Source: Hormiphora californensis (taxonomy: Eukaryota; Ctenophora; Tentaculata; Cydippida; Pleurobrachiidae). Taken from it: 64,000 nucleotides of DNA. The position numbers were made by a program, and so were the translations under genes. Shown piece by piece: positions 50,266-61,335 of the stretch (positions are counted from its first letter, which is position 1; each line of letters begins with the position of its first letter). Where the stretch lies: contig CM035350.1 in assembly GCA_020137815.1 (NCBI GenBank), positions 2,408,828 through 2,472,827 of the forward strand, read 5' to 3'. Under the pieces are notes generated by a model, which saw only the letters and a list, made by a program, of their open reading frames with translations, was not told where the DNA came from and searched no databases.

Positions 50266-53200
50266 TTACTTGCTTCCCATCTCCATATCATCAAGATCAG
50301 GGTACATCCCGGCCTGAGACCATGGGTAATGAACATCAGTCAGATAGACAGAATTGAGATATAAACGATAAACTGTTATACAACGATTATAAAATAGTTT
50401 GCCATGCTACGCAGTCTGTCCATTCGGACGCTTACAGACTGGAAATTCATGTCAAATAATAGTCACACAAATCAGGGCGACTAGTTCGTTGCACCTACCG
50501 TATCTCCCGATTTGGCGGCCTTAGCCTGAGCCTGTTGTTGTTTCTTCTTCCGTTTCAGATTCTTCAGAGCCTCCCCACTATCATCCACCCACTCCATGAG
50601 GTTCTTGCTCATGTAGTACTCCCGGCCCGGGGTGCCATCATTGATCGTCTCGTCCTCCGCAAAGCAGATAAAGATGGCGTCAATTCCAATCTCGTACACA
50701 GAGAAGAAGGTGTGGGCCACGGCGAAGGCAAATATTGATGCAATGAGGACGGGGATGGCCCAGTAGTACAGATCCGTGTCTTTCTGCAAAGATTAGAGAA
50801 TGTAAAGTCAGGGGAATAGAGTGAACATATAACAGGGTTTATAATAGAGGGGGGGGGGGGGCAATTGTAGCATTAGAACTGGAACTGGGGTCAATTCTAA
50901 CCTGCATCATGAAGTATCCGATCATCCCGGTAATCATGACAACTAGGAACTTGCCCATAAACAGGATGAATGCACCCACACAGTTTATTACACCAACCCG
51001 GGCCACATTGGAAAGGAGCAGGGCAAATACCTTCTGGCAGGAGGTACAGAACGCTTTCCCCTTAAATGCTGAAATGGAATGTTGTCAGAGTGAGAATAAA
51101 AAGTATAAGCTGAACCCCATCCCAAATTTCAAGGAAGCTGTGTGTAACACATTATTAAACAATGTCACAATGTCACTCAGCTCACCTGTGTATATGTAGG
51201 CGTTCCTGTTGATGAATTTCATGACCTTTTCGAAGCACCACAAGCAGCACTGGAGACACATTAGCAGATATTTCACACACTCACTCTGACTATCCTTTGT
51301 CCTAAGGGGGTTGAGATTGTTCAGGGTTCAATGTTCATGGAGTGTAGAGAATCATGTGTACCACTTTATCCAGTCTACAGTGAAAATACAGTGGTTTATT
51401 AATAAACCACCGTATAATAAACCACCATATTTTCATTTCGTCCCTGTTGACCCAGCCGGAAGGAGATACCATTTCTACAGATCATTATCATACGACTCAT
51501 AAACAATTATCCGATACTTATTCTGTTTATCCAGTCTAGTAATGCCCCCCCCCCCTTTGTACGTGTTTACTAACTTTTCCTGGATGTAAGCCAAGATTGT
51601 CCTGATAAGCTGGATGTTGGCAATGATGCAAGATCCGAAGGCCACCGTTCCCAGATGATATCTGAACACCCACCAGATTCCACGAATGACTGGGAAGTGA
51701 ATCTTGCTCTTGTCCCGAGTCCAGTAGAACTGCACGAAGGCACCAGCAATGGCCATCTCATGACACGCCAGGAAGAACTCAGTTCCCCAGTAGAGACCAA
51801 ACAGGTGGTACAACCACACATAGTTGATGTAGTCCTGGGATGTAATTAATACTCTTGTGAAACTGCTGTCGTACTACACAACTGTGTTTTTGCCACTCAA
51901 TTAGAACGGTATATATGTGTACAAGGGTGTATGAATAGGGGCGAGGGGGCGGCCTAGACCCCTGTGTGTGTGCTAAGTGCTTACGTGATCCTTGAAGTAG
52001 ACCATTGTAATGTTAGCATTTTGAGCACTTTCACCCCCCAGGTACTCTCTAGTAAAGGTGAGCTCTGTAGCTTCCCCTGAGGTGTAGAGGAAACCTGACA
52101 CAAAGGTCCAAAGTGCCGCCCATGCCATGATAAACAGTGCCAGCTGGGGGGGGGGGGGGTAGTTATTGTTGGTTTTGGGAGAGATTTGGGAGATTGTAGG
52201 GTGAAAGAAAGAGCACGATGTTACAGCTAGGACCTGTCAGGCCAATGCTCTGACCACAGTTCTCGCGCGCTCCGCGAGAGAAATGAGAATAGGGTCAGGC
52301 CAATGCTCTGACAGGCTAGGACAGGAGATGGTTGGGAAGAAGGGGAATGTCCCACATACCACTAGGGGTGTGAACACTATGGTAACCATCCTCATAACCA
52401 TGATTCCAGCCTCCTTGAAGAGTGTTACCATGAGGCCAATCCTGGACCGCAGGAAGATGATCAGAGTCAGAACTATGAAACACACAACCTGGGGATGATA
52501 CCATTGTAAACACTTGTTTTGTTCATTGAACCATGTTCAGACCCTTGGTAAAAGTACATATTGCTAAACCGGGTATTTAGATGTTTCTAGATTTGTTCAA
52601 ACCGTGGTTATAATGGCGTAGATCATCAGAGTTTTCACATTACTCGCGGTGCTCTCCAACTTTAAAGCTGATGCTTCGTATTCCTCGTTTGCCTTGTACC
52701 ACACATACCAGAAGTAGGCTGGTCCGGCAACACAGGCAACAGCCGCTGCTATAGCAACAACATATATAACAATCTGAGCTATCCATCCCAACAGGAGGAT
52801 TATTATGAAGGATATGACCAGGGATGCCCCACACATAATCGCCAGTTCCTGGTAGGAGTGCATCAAATCGCTCATAGCATACGTCATCACTTGGGTTGCG
52901 GAGACATTTGTTCCAAAGAACCCGTTAAATTTGTCCTCGATTATTGAAATAACGGAGAGTATTGCAGTATCGCCATTTGCTAGTTTAGTCACTTTTTCCA
53001 TTAGCGGTATACATCGAGAGAGGACTGGGGAACTGAAATACAAGGGGGGGGGGGTTAGGGTTTTCAGGGAATTAAGTTGTTAGTTTTACAGCAATACAAT
53101 AACACTATGACTACTGTACATCATCTCTATGTTACAAATATTTCATGACTTACGATGGTAGAACATAATCAGGACAGGGACCAGAGGAGCCTTTGATAGT

Positions 53201-55898
53201 GACATATTTGCGATCCGTATAATCACCGTTAAAGTCTTCAAAAGTATCGTATTCGCACCAATTGTTTCCCTTTTTATACTCAGCGTGATAATAGTCTGAA
53301 GAAAATTGCATTATGATTGTGAAATAATGATAACGTGCTGTTCTTTTCATAATGTATTGTTTGCCAAAACATTTACTTACCCATCCTATAAGTAGTATCT
53401 GTAACCGTCTTTGCAGAGGAGAGAGGTGTCGTTAAGGGGTCCAGGATAAGCGTTTTAGGCCCAGGACATTCCTTTACACACACCATCATGGTAGTCTCTA
53501 TACTCCCTCCAGTGCCGTCCACCAGGCCCAGAGAGACCAGGGAGGTAGGCAACATGACGGTGAAATCAAAGTAGAACAGGTACCTGGGAGAGGGAGGGGA
53601 GATAAAGCTAAAGACAGCTTCAAGCGATAACCGGAAGTGCGCTAAAGAAGACATGTGTGCATGTGAATGTTGGCGGGGACATAATAGCCGCGCGCGTAAC
53701 ACTGCCGATCACACATTGCGCGTTACATTCAAGACTCCGGTAGCAGTTGTAGGTAAACGATCCGGTCCTTGTACGGTACACGATCATACCCGGTCCTTGT
53801 ACGGTACTACAAGGTGCCCCCTTTCTTTATCCTGCGCTGTTACACAATATAACAATTTACATACGGTTTATCGGTGAGATTCCGGCCGTTCAATGGCGCA
53901 TTTAGTCCTTCAACTGGAGTATTGTCCTTTCCACAGGTGTTTCCAAAGCTATCGTAACCATTTAGTATTCGCCACGGGTCACCCATAGCAAATGCAAAGT
54001 ATGCAATTACCCCCTGAGATGTTAAATATGTTTTATTTTGTCTCGGAATAACGATACCGTAATCTGGGGTAACTTTGTTTTGCAGGGTAACTTTGGACAC
54101 TTTCAAAATTTGGCTTTAGTCCAAAATTACCAACAGATAACGACAGATTTGGCATAATTTTTGGGTGTACAAGTAATTGACCCACAAATGTCTAACTAAC
54201 GGTACAATTATTTTTTTCAATTCTATGCTAATTAGCTCCTAATTAGGGGCAAACATAATTGATGTCAAAATCGCTAAAAATGTTCAAATCAAAATGGGTA
54301 CCATAGATTTGACCGGGCTAATGACCGAATAAAGTTTGCTCCATTGAGTGAAAGGGTTTCGATCAAATAATTCGGGGCACCATTTTTCAAACCCGATCAA
54401 TTACTTTAATTGAGACTAATAGGGGTGGCTAATGTTACCCCACCATTTTTTGAGTTTTGGGGTAACTTTGGACGGGGTGCCAAAGTTACCCCACACTACA
54501 GATTTTGAACTTTTGATGTCTGTAGAGTTGTCTTAGACCCTCTCTGAATTGTTTAGGGCCATATAACCAAGATTTAGCCCACTCCACGCCCATTTCCATC
54601 CATCTATTCGATAGGTTAGTGAAAAAACTAGAATTTGGACTATTTTATGGAGCTAAATCACTGAAATCCGGCCTGAGACCCATCGGGCTTCGGTGATTTG
54701 GGGTTCCTCATCCATCCTGTAGCTTGTTGGGTGGTGTTGGATCTTTAGGCGAGTGTTCTAGTTCTTGTAGACAATCTATGCAGGAGCACAGGTACCAAAA
54801 CTCCTTTATTTAGCCAGTACCCATAAGTAGACCACTTCCTGTCTACCCAATTCATCAAAAAGAACTGACACACTCGCCTTGAGGGCCAGTGCCGTCTACC
54901 GGGCTGCGGGGTGGATGGGGGACCCCAAATTGTTGAAGTTTGATGGGTTTCAGGCCGGATGTGGCAACCTCTAAATCAAGTCCGATTGAGCTGAAATTTT
55001 ATTTGGTGGCTAGTTTCATCATTCCTCACACCCAAAAAAGTTGAGTCGACATCAACAATTTTTTTAAAAATCATGGGGCGTTTGGCTAACCCTATTGTTC
55101 TTTTTTAATTTATTGACCCATTTAAACCCCATTTAAACATTTTAGGTTCATTTATTTATCATTGCAAAATGTTCGGATTTATGTTTGTTCCAATATTACT
55201 ATCGTGGGGTAACTTTGGACGGGTGTCCAAAGTTACCCCACCCTCATTCCAAAGTTACCCCATGCCCTAAAACCCCACTTACACTAAAATACACGTTAAT
55301 TAATGTAATTAAATGAGAGGGGACCAAAAATTTCACTAGTTATATCTGGTGTACTAGGTCTGGAACGGGATTATTTGGTTCAAAAATTTTCGAGTGTGGT
55401 TCTGGCAAGGAGTTATTTTAGGAGAATGCTAAAAAGTGGTACAAAGTTACCCCAACTTACGGTATGTGTAACGTGATATTTTGTTCCCCCGACCTACCAT
55501 TCCTCCTAGGAACAAGATAAAGATAAGGAGGCAGATAATATCGGTACATCCTCGATTTTTCAACGGTCCAACGTCGCCTTTATCCTCTTGCTGGCAAGGG
55601 AAGATGGGTTAGTCTCGGATCAAATCATGCAACAAACAGTCAGCAGCAATGATTATGTGTTGCCTTGTTCGACCCTCAAATTATTTGATTAGATTTGTAA
55701 GTTCAATCAACATTACTTCATCGAATTACCATTTATTTAGCAAGGTATAATTGTATAATAATGTACTGACTTTAAATCATGAATTATTATCTTGCCAAGA
55801 TTCTTTCCAAATTAGCGGTTGGTTTAACATGCATCATTATAATCTTTGATTCTAGGCAAGCGTCTTACTTTAGTTTGGAATGGCTTTACTTTGCCCAT
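50266..55898 (-). CDS. SLC44A: SLC44 family choline-transporter-like protein
   Basis: Thirteen exons in transcript order: 55869-55898, 55498-55590, 53865-54013, 53381-53583, 53154-53295, 52603-53032, 52360-52488, 51985-52143, 51575-51834, 51186-51301, 50902-51068, 50499-50783, 50266-50313. All phases close, giving 736 aa (human CTL2 706). Family signatures: NRGCTDIICLLIFILFLGG before the first membrane span, a Cys-rich extracellular loop (DSFGNTCGKDN, CVKECPGP), several spans, the WTRDK and FRYHLGTVAFGS motifs, CLWCFEKVMKFINRNAYI, and C-terminal FAEDETINDGTPGREYYMSKNLMEWV. SLC44 proteins carry choline or ethanolamine across plasma and mitochondrial membranes. Parts resemble CTL2/4 and the tail CTL1, so I give only the family. 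The 10-codon first exon (MGKVKPFQTK) is predicted from phase and donor alone. Confidence 0.9.
51414..51481 (+). repeat. 68-bp dispersed sequence shared with 59175-59242
   Basis: ATAATAAACCACCATATTTT through GGAAGGAGATACCAT and CTACAGA is nearly identical in the two places (about two differences). It lies in an SLC44 intron. Probably the end of a longer mobile element. Confidence 0.8.
52228..52316. mobile_element. Small CTGTCAGGCCAATGCTCTGAC repeat element
   Basis: The motif GTCAGGCCAATGCTCTGAC occurs twice in the same orientation, once at each end, around a GTTCTCGCGCGCTCCGCGAGA hairpin. An inverse-oriented copy lies inside the element at 38168-38466 and a decayed one near 46530. About 89 bp with no ORF, in an SLC44 intron. 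Confidence 0.7.
54057..55462. mobile_element. TA-flanked 1.4-kb non-autonomous DNA transposon in the SLC44 gene
   Basis: The ends CCGTAATCTGGGGTAACTTTG and CAAAGTTACCCCAACTTACGG are inverse of each other with 3 mismatches. Both are flanked by TA (54055-54056, 55463-55464). The core GGGGTAACTTTGG recurs internally in direct (about 54460, 55204) and inverse (about 54483, 55231, 55248) orientation. No open frame resembles a transposase. It sits in the intron between SLC44 exons 2 and 3 and carries a nested element at 54665-54961. Confidence 0.82.
54665..54961. mobile_element. Nested MITE with ATCCGGCCTGA ends
   Basis: The left end ATCCGGCCTGAGACCCATC and right end GATGGGTTTCAGGCCGGAT are inverse, and pairing continues inwards through ATTTGGGGT and CATCCA blocks. 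Length 297 bp, inside the 1.4-kb element, hence inserted later. Confidence 0.78.
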
Positions 55899-57401
55899 TT
55901 TAGAGTTTCTTAAACCATTCACTATAGCAACTAAGATTTAGAATGAAACATTTGAAAGCTCATTTCAGCCAAGGATAAAAATGTTACTAAAGTCTCAACC
56001 TAGTAAGCTGTGGAATACCATGATGATGAAGTTTTGAGAACGGTGTGTGAGGCTTTATTGGTGTGTGAGGCTTTATCGCCTAAATTGGGATAATCGTATT
56101 TCGATAAAATTCGATAAAACCAGCCAAGCAGAAACCTCAAAAAGAACTTCTTTTAAAGAATTTAAGTATTTTTCCCTGAACTGCCCGAAGGGCTTTCACC
56201 CGGGATGACGTTTTTAGCACGCAGCAGATCGTGGGGTTAACTAAATGTGTCCGTCCGTCCGTCCGTCACGAGTGCGCTTGTTCATCAAATCAAATAACTG
56301 TTTTGATGAAATATGATGTAGCTACTCCCCAACCCTAGCCCCCTTCCTTACCGATGTGCGAAGTACACATCGCATGCATCTCACATTACATTATGACCAA
56401 GCCTTGATATTGTGATAGTGTGATACTGATCCTGTTGACGCATGCTGCAGTAGAAGCCGGAGGGCAGGGAAACACCGCATTATGAATACATAATGCAATA
56501 TTTCTTGTTAGAAATTAGACCTTGACGGGGAACCGGTGTCCCGGCGTGGAATAGAATGAATCGCGTGTTTGCCACAGGGTAAAAGAACATGGTAGAAGAA
56601 CATGGTGTATGGTAGTATGAAGCATTGGTAATGATAATCGACAATGTAGGTCAATGTAATGTGTATCATGTTACAACCATAGGCAGTATAATCGTCACAC
56701 AATATCATAACTCTCTCTAAACTCTCTTATCTATTGACTAAAATATATCTTCCTCTTTCTTTCTCACTTTTATCATCATTTGGTCACCGCTCGCGCTCCC
56801 TGCTTATTCAATAGGACCAGCAGGCGCCAGGCTTTACATATGTCATCGTACAATGGGAAAGGTGGTCAAGTAAAGTGTCAAAGGTCAAGTAAAGTGTCAA
56901 GTAAAGTGTCAACACGATCGTCGATCATTTAGCCTGACTTCATAAATACCCTTCATAAGAGAAATTGTTCTAACGGTCGAGCAAGGCAAGAGAGAAATAC
57001 AAGAAGTCAGAAGAAGAACTGTACTGGTGAGGTGGGGTGGTGACAGATATAGGATAAGAACTGTACTGCAAGGAGTGTGGCCAGTAAACATGACTCTACG
57101 GGAAACTCTCCTCACATGAAATAATGAACCGCCCAGGCCCACCTGGTGCACTACAGCTCACATTTCAAACACGGGAAACCGCCGATGTAGCAGGATCATA
57201 TTTCACGGTATTCGCAGCGGTAGATTCTATTTTATTGTAATCAACGTCACAGCAATCAGATGAGTAATAATGATTAATTCTGATCTTCTTTCCGAGAAAA
57301 CATATCATACCTTAGTCATGGTTCAAACATAAAAAGCTAGGTGATCGATTGTTACTTTTTAAAATGGAGTATATTTGGAGTATATTTGTTATTTGTTATT
57401 T
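55899..57401. other. Gene-poor DNA upstream of the SLC44-like gene
   Basis: It should contain the SLC44 promoter. Short motifs shared with the insertion at 59761-60228 are present: a GCCCGAAGGGCTTTCACCCGG hairpin near 56184 and a CATTATGAATACATAATGCA palindrome near 56477. They are likely fragments of the same hairpin-led repeat family. A GTCCGTCCGTCC run is at 56249. No exon supported. Confidence 0.4.
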
Positions 57402-57546
57402 TAGTAGAAGCTCTTACGGTTTTTCCCACGCGGCTTAAATCCTGAGCTGTGATTGGCTGAAATTTGCGAAATTTCAGCCAATCAGAGCGCAGAATTTGAG
57501 CCGTGCACGTGCAGCGCCCGTGGGAAAACCGTAAGAGCTTCCACTA
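57402..57546. mobile_element. Palindromic MITE, TAGTAGAAGCTCTTACGG ends
   Basis: The left end TAGTAGAAGCTCTTACGGTT mirrors the right end AACCGTAAGAGCTTCCACTA. The centre carries paired ATTGGCTGAAATTTGCG and AATTTCAGCCAAT. About 145 bp with no ORF. Confidence 0.85.
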
Positions 57547-57917
57547 TTATGGTCATATTGTTAGTTTTGTAGGGAAAACTGTCTGAGCAAGTCTAGTAGT
57601 ACAAGTGTACGAAAAATGCTAACTAATCATCCACCGAAAAGGAACAAAATGGTAAGCAGGGAAATGATCTAGTGATGAGCGAAAAACGTATTATTGTGTG
57701 GTACAAACACTTGGTGATGCGGCTAGTGTAGGGGTGGCCGCGTCACCAATACAAACACACACAAAACAAAAAAGGGAAAGGAATTATGATCTCGCTCCCA
57801 ACCGATCGACACGAATGAGTTGTTCAGAAAGAGTACCTCTCTATCTATCTATTCCTTTCTCCCTCCCTCTCATATATACACAGGTGTTACCATACCAACT
57901 ACAAGATCAGGTTTCAC

Positions 57918-58177
57918 ACACCGCCCTCTCTCGCTCCCTACTCCCCACACCGCCCTCTCTCGCTCCCTACTCCCCACACCGCCCTCTCTCGCTCCCTAGT
58001 CCCCATACCGCCCTCTCTCGCTCCCTACTCCCCACACCGCCCTCTCCCGCTCCCTAGTCCCCATACCGCCCTCTCTCGCTCCCTACTCCCCACACCGCCC
58101 TCTCTCGCTCCCTACTCCCCACACCGCCCTCTCTCGCTCCCTACTCCCCACACCGCCCTCTCTCGCTCCCTACTCCC
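57918..58177. repeat. 29-bp minisatellite, about 9 copies
   Basis: The unit begins ACACCGCCCTCTCTCGCTCC and ends CTACTCCCC. Variants have CTAGTCCCCAT or CTCCCGC. Copies are nearly identical and head to tail. An open frame on the plus strand (57698-58057) is an artefact of the repeat. Confidence 0.95.
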
Positions 58178-59540
58178 ATTGCGATCTAAAATAAGCTGGA
58201 AATGATGTCATCGGGGGCCCATGTCATCATACCATTACTCAGTGAAGTTCATAACTGAGATTTTGTGTTCACTGATCATTACCATGTCTGATTACGATGG
58301 TTAAATTTAATCTGCCAGCCGTCAGTTAGTAGTTACATTTGAAATGTATTAAGGTATGGATCAACAATACTAGAATGAGTTATCACTGCTGAGTGCTACT
58401 ACCAGTGTCCGATTCTTAATTACTTACTTGCAATCCATCATATTCCACTTCTGCCATTTGCTAACTGCCACAGGATGGAGTTATATTAGAAAAGAGTTAT
58501 ATTAGACAGGATAAGTATTGGATAATTGTTTATGATAAATACGTTGGTTTATTAATACTAGTAGGCCCGTTCGCCCTACGGGCGAATTTCGGGGAAATGG
58601 TAGCTGGATTAGGGAACGCTGACATCACCTGCACCATCCGTTCCTAGCCTATCTCTCACTTTCTCCCTATACTACGTTGTTTTACGCTATGTTGTTGTAC
58701 GCTCTGGGCTTCCTGACAATGTCAAGGTGCGAATTTAAAAAATCAATGTCAGGGAGCCGGGAGGTTCAGTGCTGTTACAGAAACTCATCACGTGAAAACT
58801 TGGCCGCTATGTAGCCAATTCAGAGATTTCTATATTCGATTGGAGTAATCACCCTTGGGCGACGTTGGGTAAAGCTATCAGTAGTCGTTGATTGGCTCGC
58901 TTGAACATGTTGGCGTAATCTGTCATATTCTCTGGCCTGCTCTCTGACAGCAGCAGATCTTCCGGACCCAGATGACCGTTGCCGAATAGCGCTTGGGGTT
59001 GAAGAGTTAGACATCAGGACAAAAGTAAAAGAATGCACGTGCAGAATTGAATTTCCCTTAGTACCCAAAACTTCAACTGGGAGTGAGGTTTCTAAGTTGC
59101 TCTAATAATTGCACGTGCAGGTGTAGTTGCTAGGTGATGTAGCACTGACAATTTGAATAGTAAGTAGTATGATGATAATAAACCACCATATTTTCATTTT
59201 GTCCCTGTTGACCCAGCCGGAAGGAGATACCATCTCTACAGACTAGAGTTATATTAGAAAAGATATTAGAAAATATGAAAATTGGAAATATTATTATTAA
59301 TATTATAAGCAGTCAACCAAGGAATTTGGAGCTTTCAACTTATTTACTGACAAAGTTTTTTTCGGACTATCCCGTGGACTATTGGCAGCAGACCCCTAAG
59401 GTAGCGCTTTTCAAACCGGTCTGTGTCGACTTGTCAGTTGTCATACACTGACTGTACATCGCGGCCTCACGTAGCCTTCGGCCCGGTGCGAAGAGGAGGG
59501 TCTTATATGAGACAAGTGTCGACACTCGGCCAATCAGTAT
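58178..59540. other. No gene recognised; repeat debris
   Basis: Contains a hairpin-led start at about 58559 (ACTAGTAGGCCCGTTCGCCC then ACGGGCGAA), comparable to the repeats at 45725 and 49437. An 82-codon minus-strand frame (58820-59068) is of unknown status. The 68-bp shared sequence lies at 59175-59242. GGTTTATTAAT at 58542 and AATAAACC near 59178 may be the two ends of one element of about 640 bp. Confidence 0.4.
59175..59242 (+). repeat. 68-bp dispersed sequence shared with 51414-51481
   Basis: See the SLC44-intron copy. Same orientation and same limits, with about two substitutions. Confidence 0.8.
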
Positions 59541-59619
59541 CCCGCCGTTTACAAAGGTAAAATATATATGTAGAATGAACAGTGTTCATTCTATATATTT
59601 TACCTTTGTAAACGGCGGG
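59541..59619. repeat. Foldback palindrome next to the second hAT-type MITE
   Basis: CCCGCCGTTTACAAAGGTAA mirrors TTACCTTTGTAAACGGCGGG, and GAATGAAC mirrors GTTCATTC at the centre. Arms are about 37 bp with one small asymmetry (a TATATATG versus TATATAT step). Confidence 0.88.
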
Positions 59620-59638
59620 ACACGGGGTTGCGGGACAC

Positions 59639-60378
59639 GGGGTTGCTAAGTTGAAATTTTTGAATACACAATTTTAAAGTCTTGCACGTGTATTGGGATG
59701 TTCTAGGAACTAATTTCCGTGTTTTGAAATTTTAAAATTTTTTTTCGATTTTTTCCCCGCCCGGGTGAAGGCCGAAGGCCTTCACCCGGATGCCTTTTGC
59801 AAAAAGGCATAGGGGTTTAGAAATCTAAACGGATATAGTGACTATGTGTAGCAAGTCAGCTCTCTTGTCCCGTTTCAGGTTGCGAGGGGCAACATGTAGC
59901 AACTAGAGCCGCCCACACAACAACAACCTGCTCCTTCATAAACCACTTCATTGACACGTTTTCAGGAATTGTGTGCCGCGCAATTCCGCAATGTGGTGCG
60001 CAATTTAGTGCTACTAAAACACAAGGATTTGTTCTATACTGTTTGCTTGATTTATAAATGATCCGAAATGTCTGTCCCGCCTTCGTGTTAGAAATGAAAG
60101 GTTGGCGGGGAAACATAGCATTATGAAACATAATGCATTTATTCTTGTTCCCCCGATTTTTCTTGCCTAGCTAGACTGTGTTTCGCGCGCCCCTTTACAA
60201 ATGTAAAGGAGGGTTAGAACATAACAAGATTTTTCACCGAAAACAAGGGTCACAAAAGTGGCTTGTGATCCTTAGTGGCTCAACCGTTTGGGCTGAAACT
60301 CCGGATATCAGTAGATAATTACCCAATAAATAACAGAAAAAATGATTCATAGCGATTCATTCCGACTTAGCAACCCCT
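59639..60378. mobile_element. Second copy of the hAT-type MITE, interrupted
   Basis: The left part (GGGGTTGCTAAGTTGAAATT to TTTTCCCCG, 59639-59760) and the right part (ATTTTTCACCGAAAACAAGG to CTTAGCAACCCC, 60229-60378) match the intact copy at 29611-30086. Only one internal unit is present and no 8-bp target duplication is visible, so it is older or rearranged. The middle is foreign sequence. Confidence 0.85.
59761..60228. mobile_element. Hairpin-led insertion inside the hAT-type MITE
   Basis: Comparison with the uninterrupted copy defines both edges. It starts with a perfect hairpin (CCGGGTGAAGGCC, GAA, GGCCTTCACCCGG) and a second one (GCCTTTTGCAAAAAGGC). It ends GGAGGGTTAGAACATAACAAG. The end sequence recurs in a CNOT1 intron at about 23820-23847, so the family is dispersed. 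About 468 bp with no transposase frame. Confidence 0.72.
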
Positions 60379-60990
60379 GTTCATTGAACAGGTCATTTTC
60401 AATCTCAAAGTAGATATAAAGGGTCGTCCATAAATTATGATAGCGGGGGACGAGCCGTACCTCCGAAACGGTGATAGTTGTTCAAAAACAAACTACGGGA
60501 ACATACTGGAACAATTCCTGGACAGCTTTTTGCAAATTATGAAATTTTATTCAAAAGTTCATTTTTCATTCATGAACTTTCTACACGTTCATTAATGAAT
60601 TAAGGACTTTAATTTACCGAGAGAGAGTGTATAAGTCTCGTTAAGTAGTAAAGAAATTGGCATACGCTACCAAGCTCAAGCTCTACAGTCTACACACTGC
60701 ATAGTAAACCATAATACAGTTCAAGAGCGTCCAAGAGCTCACCAGTTCCAGAAGATACCAAATTCAAAAATAAAAAGGGTTTGAACAAAACAAACATTGC
60801 AGTTTGCACAGGCAGGCATCGGAAACAGTAAAATAAACACGCGACTGCAACTCGATCTTGATTTTGAAAATGAAGACGCACTCGATTTTGCTCCGACGCG
60901 CAAACATATTTGTGTCGCGCGTGATACTGCGCGCGGCGCGATCAGGCAATTTTTTTTAATATAAAGAATTTTTAATTTTAATTTCTTAAA
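60379..60990. other. No gene recognised
   Basis: AT-rich sequence without a supported exon. Short frames on the minus strand (60690-60949) lack domains. Confidence 0.4.
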
Positions 60991-61335
60991 ATTTAAAATT
61001 AAAGTCGGATTTTTTGAAACTGTCGCACCCCTGAAATAACAAAATCTTCGTAACCTCCAAATTTCAAGTCTCTATCTCATCAGGAACCGGACTTATGGTC
61101 ATTTAAAGAAATTTGAAAACTCTAAAAAACGACAGTTATTTAAAATCAGACTATATATTTAAAGTCGGATTTTTTAATCAAGGGACAGGGGGGGTCTTTT
61201 TGACCTTATTTCAAACGCGCATATCTCCGGTTCCTGGTGAGATAAAGACTTGAAATTTGGAGGTTAGGGAGAACTTGGCATGATCTTTCTGACCTTTTAA
61301 TTTCAAGTCTCTATCACACCAGGAACCGGAGATGT
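60991..61335. repeat. Compound of inverted-repeat element ends (AAAGTCGGATTTTTT and CAAATTTCAAGTCT motifs)
   Basis: TAAAGTCGGATTTTTTGAAA (about 60999) and TAAAGTCGGATTTTTTAATC (about 61159) belong to the family of the MITE at 44863-45016. Between and after them AATTTCAAGTCTCTATCTCA and the inverse TGAGATAAAGACTTGAAATT, plus a third copy near 61300, belong with the element at 37002-37233. Probably overlapping decayed MITEs. Confidence 0.65.

Noticed and set aside
57698-58057. 119-codon frame with SLLPTPPSLAP repeats
   Set aside because: Most of the frame is the 29-bp minisatellite; no splice context or domain.
57918-58177. CRISPR-like array
   Set aside because: Units are head to tail with no unique spacers, in an animal genome; it is a minisatellite.
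58820-59068. 82-codon minus-strand gene
   Set aside because: Short, low-complexity and located in repeat debris; no family recognised.
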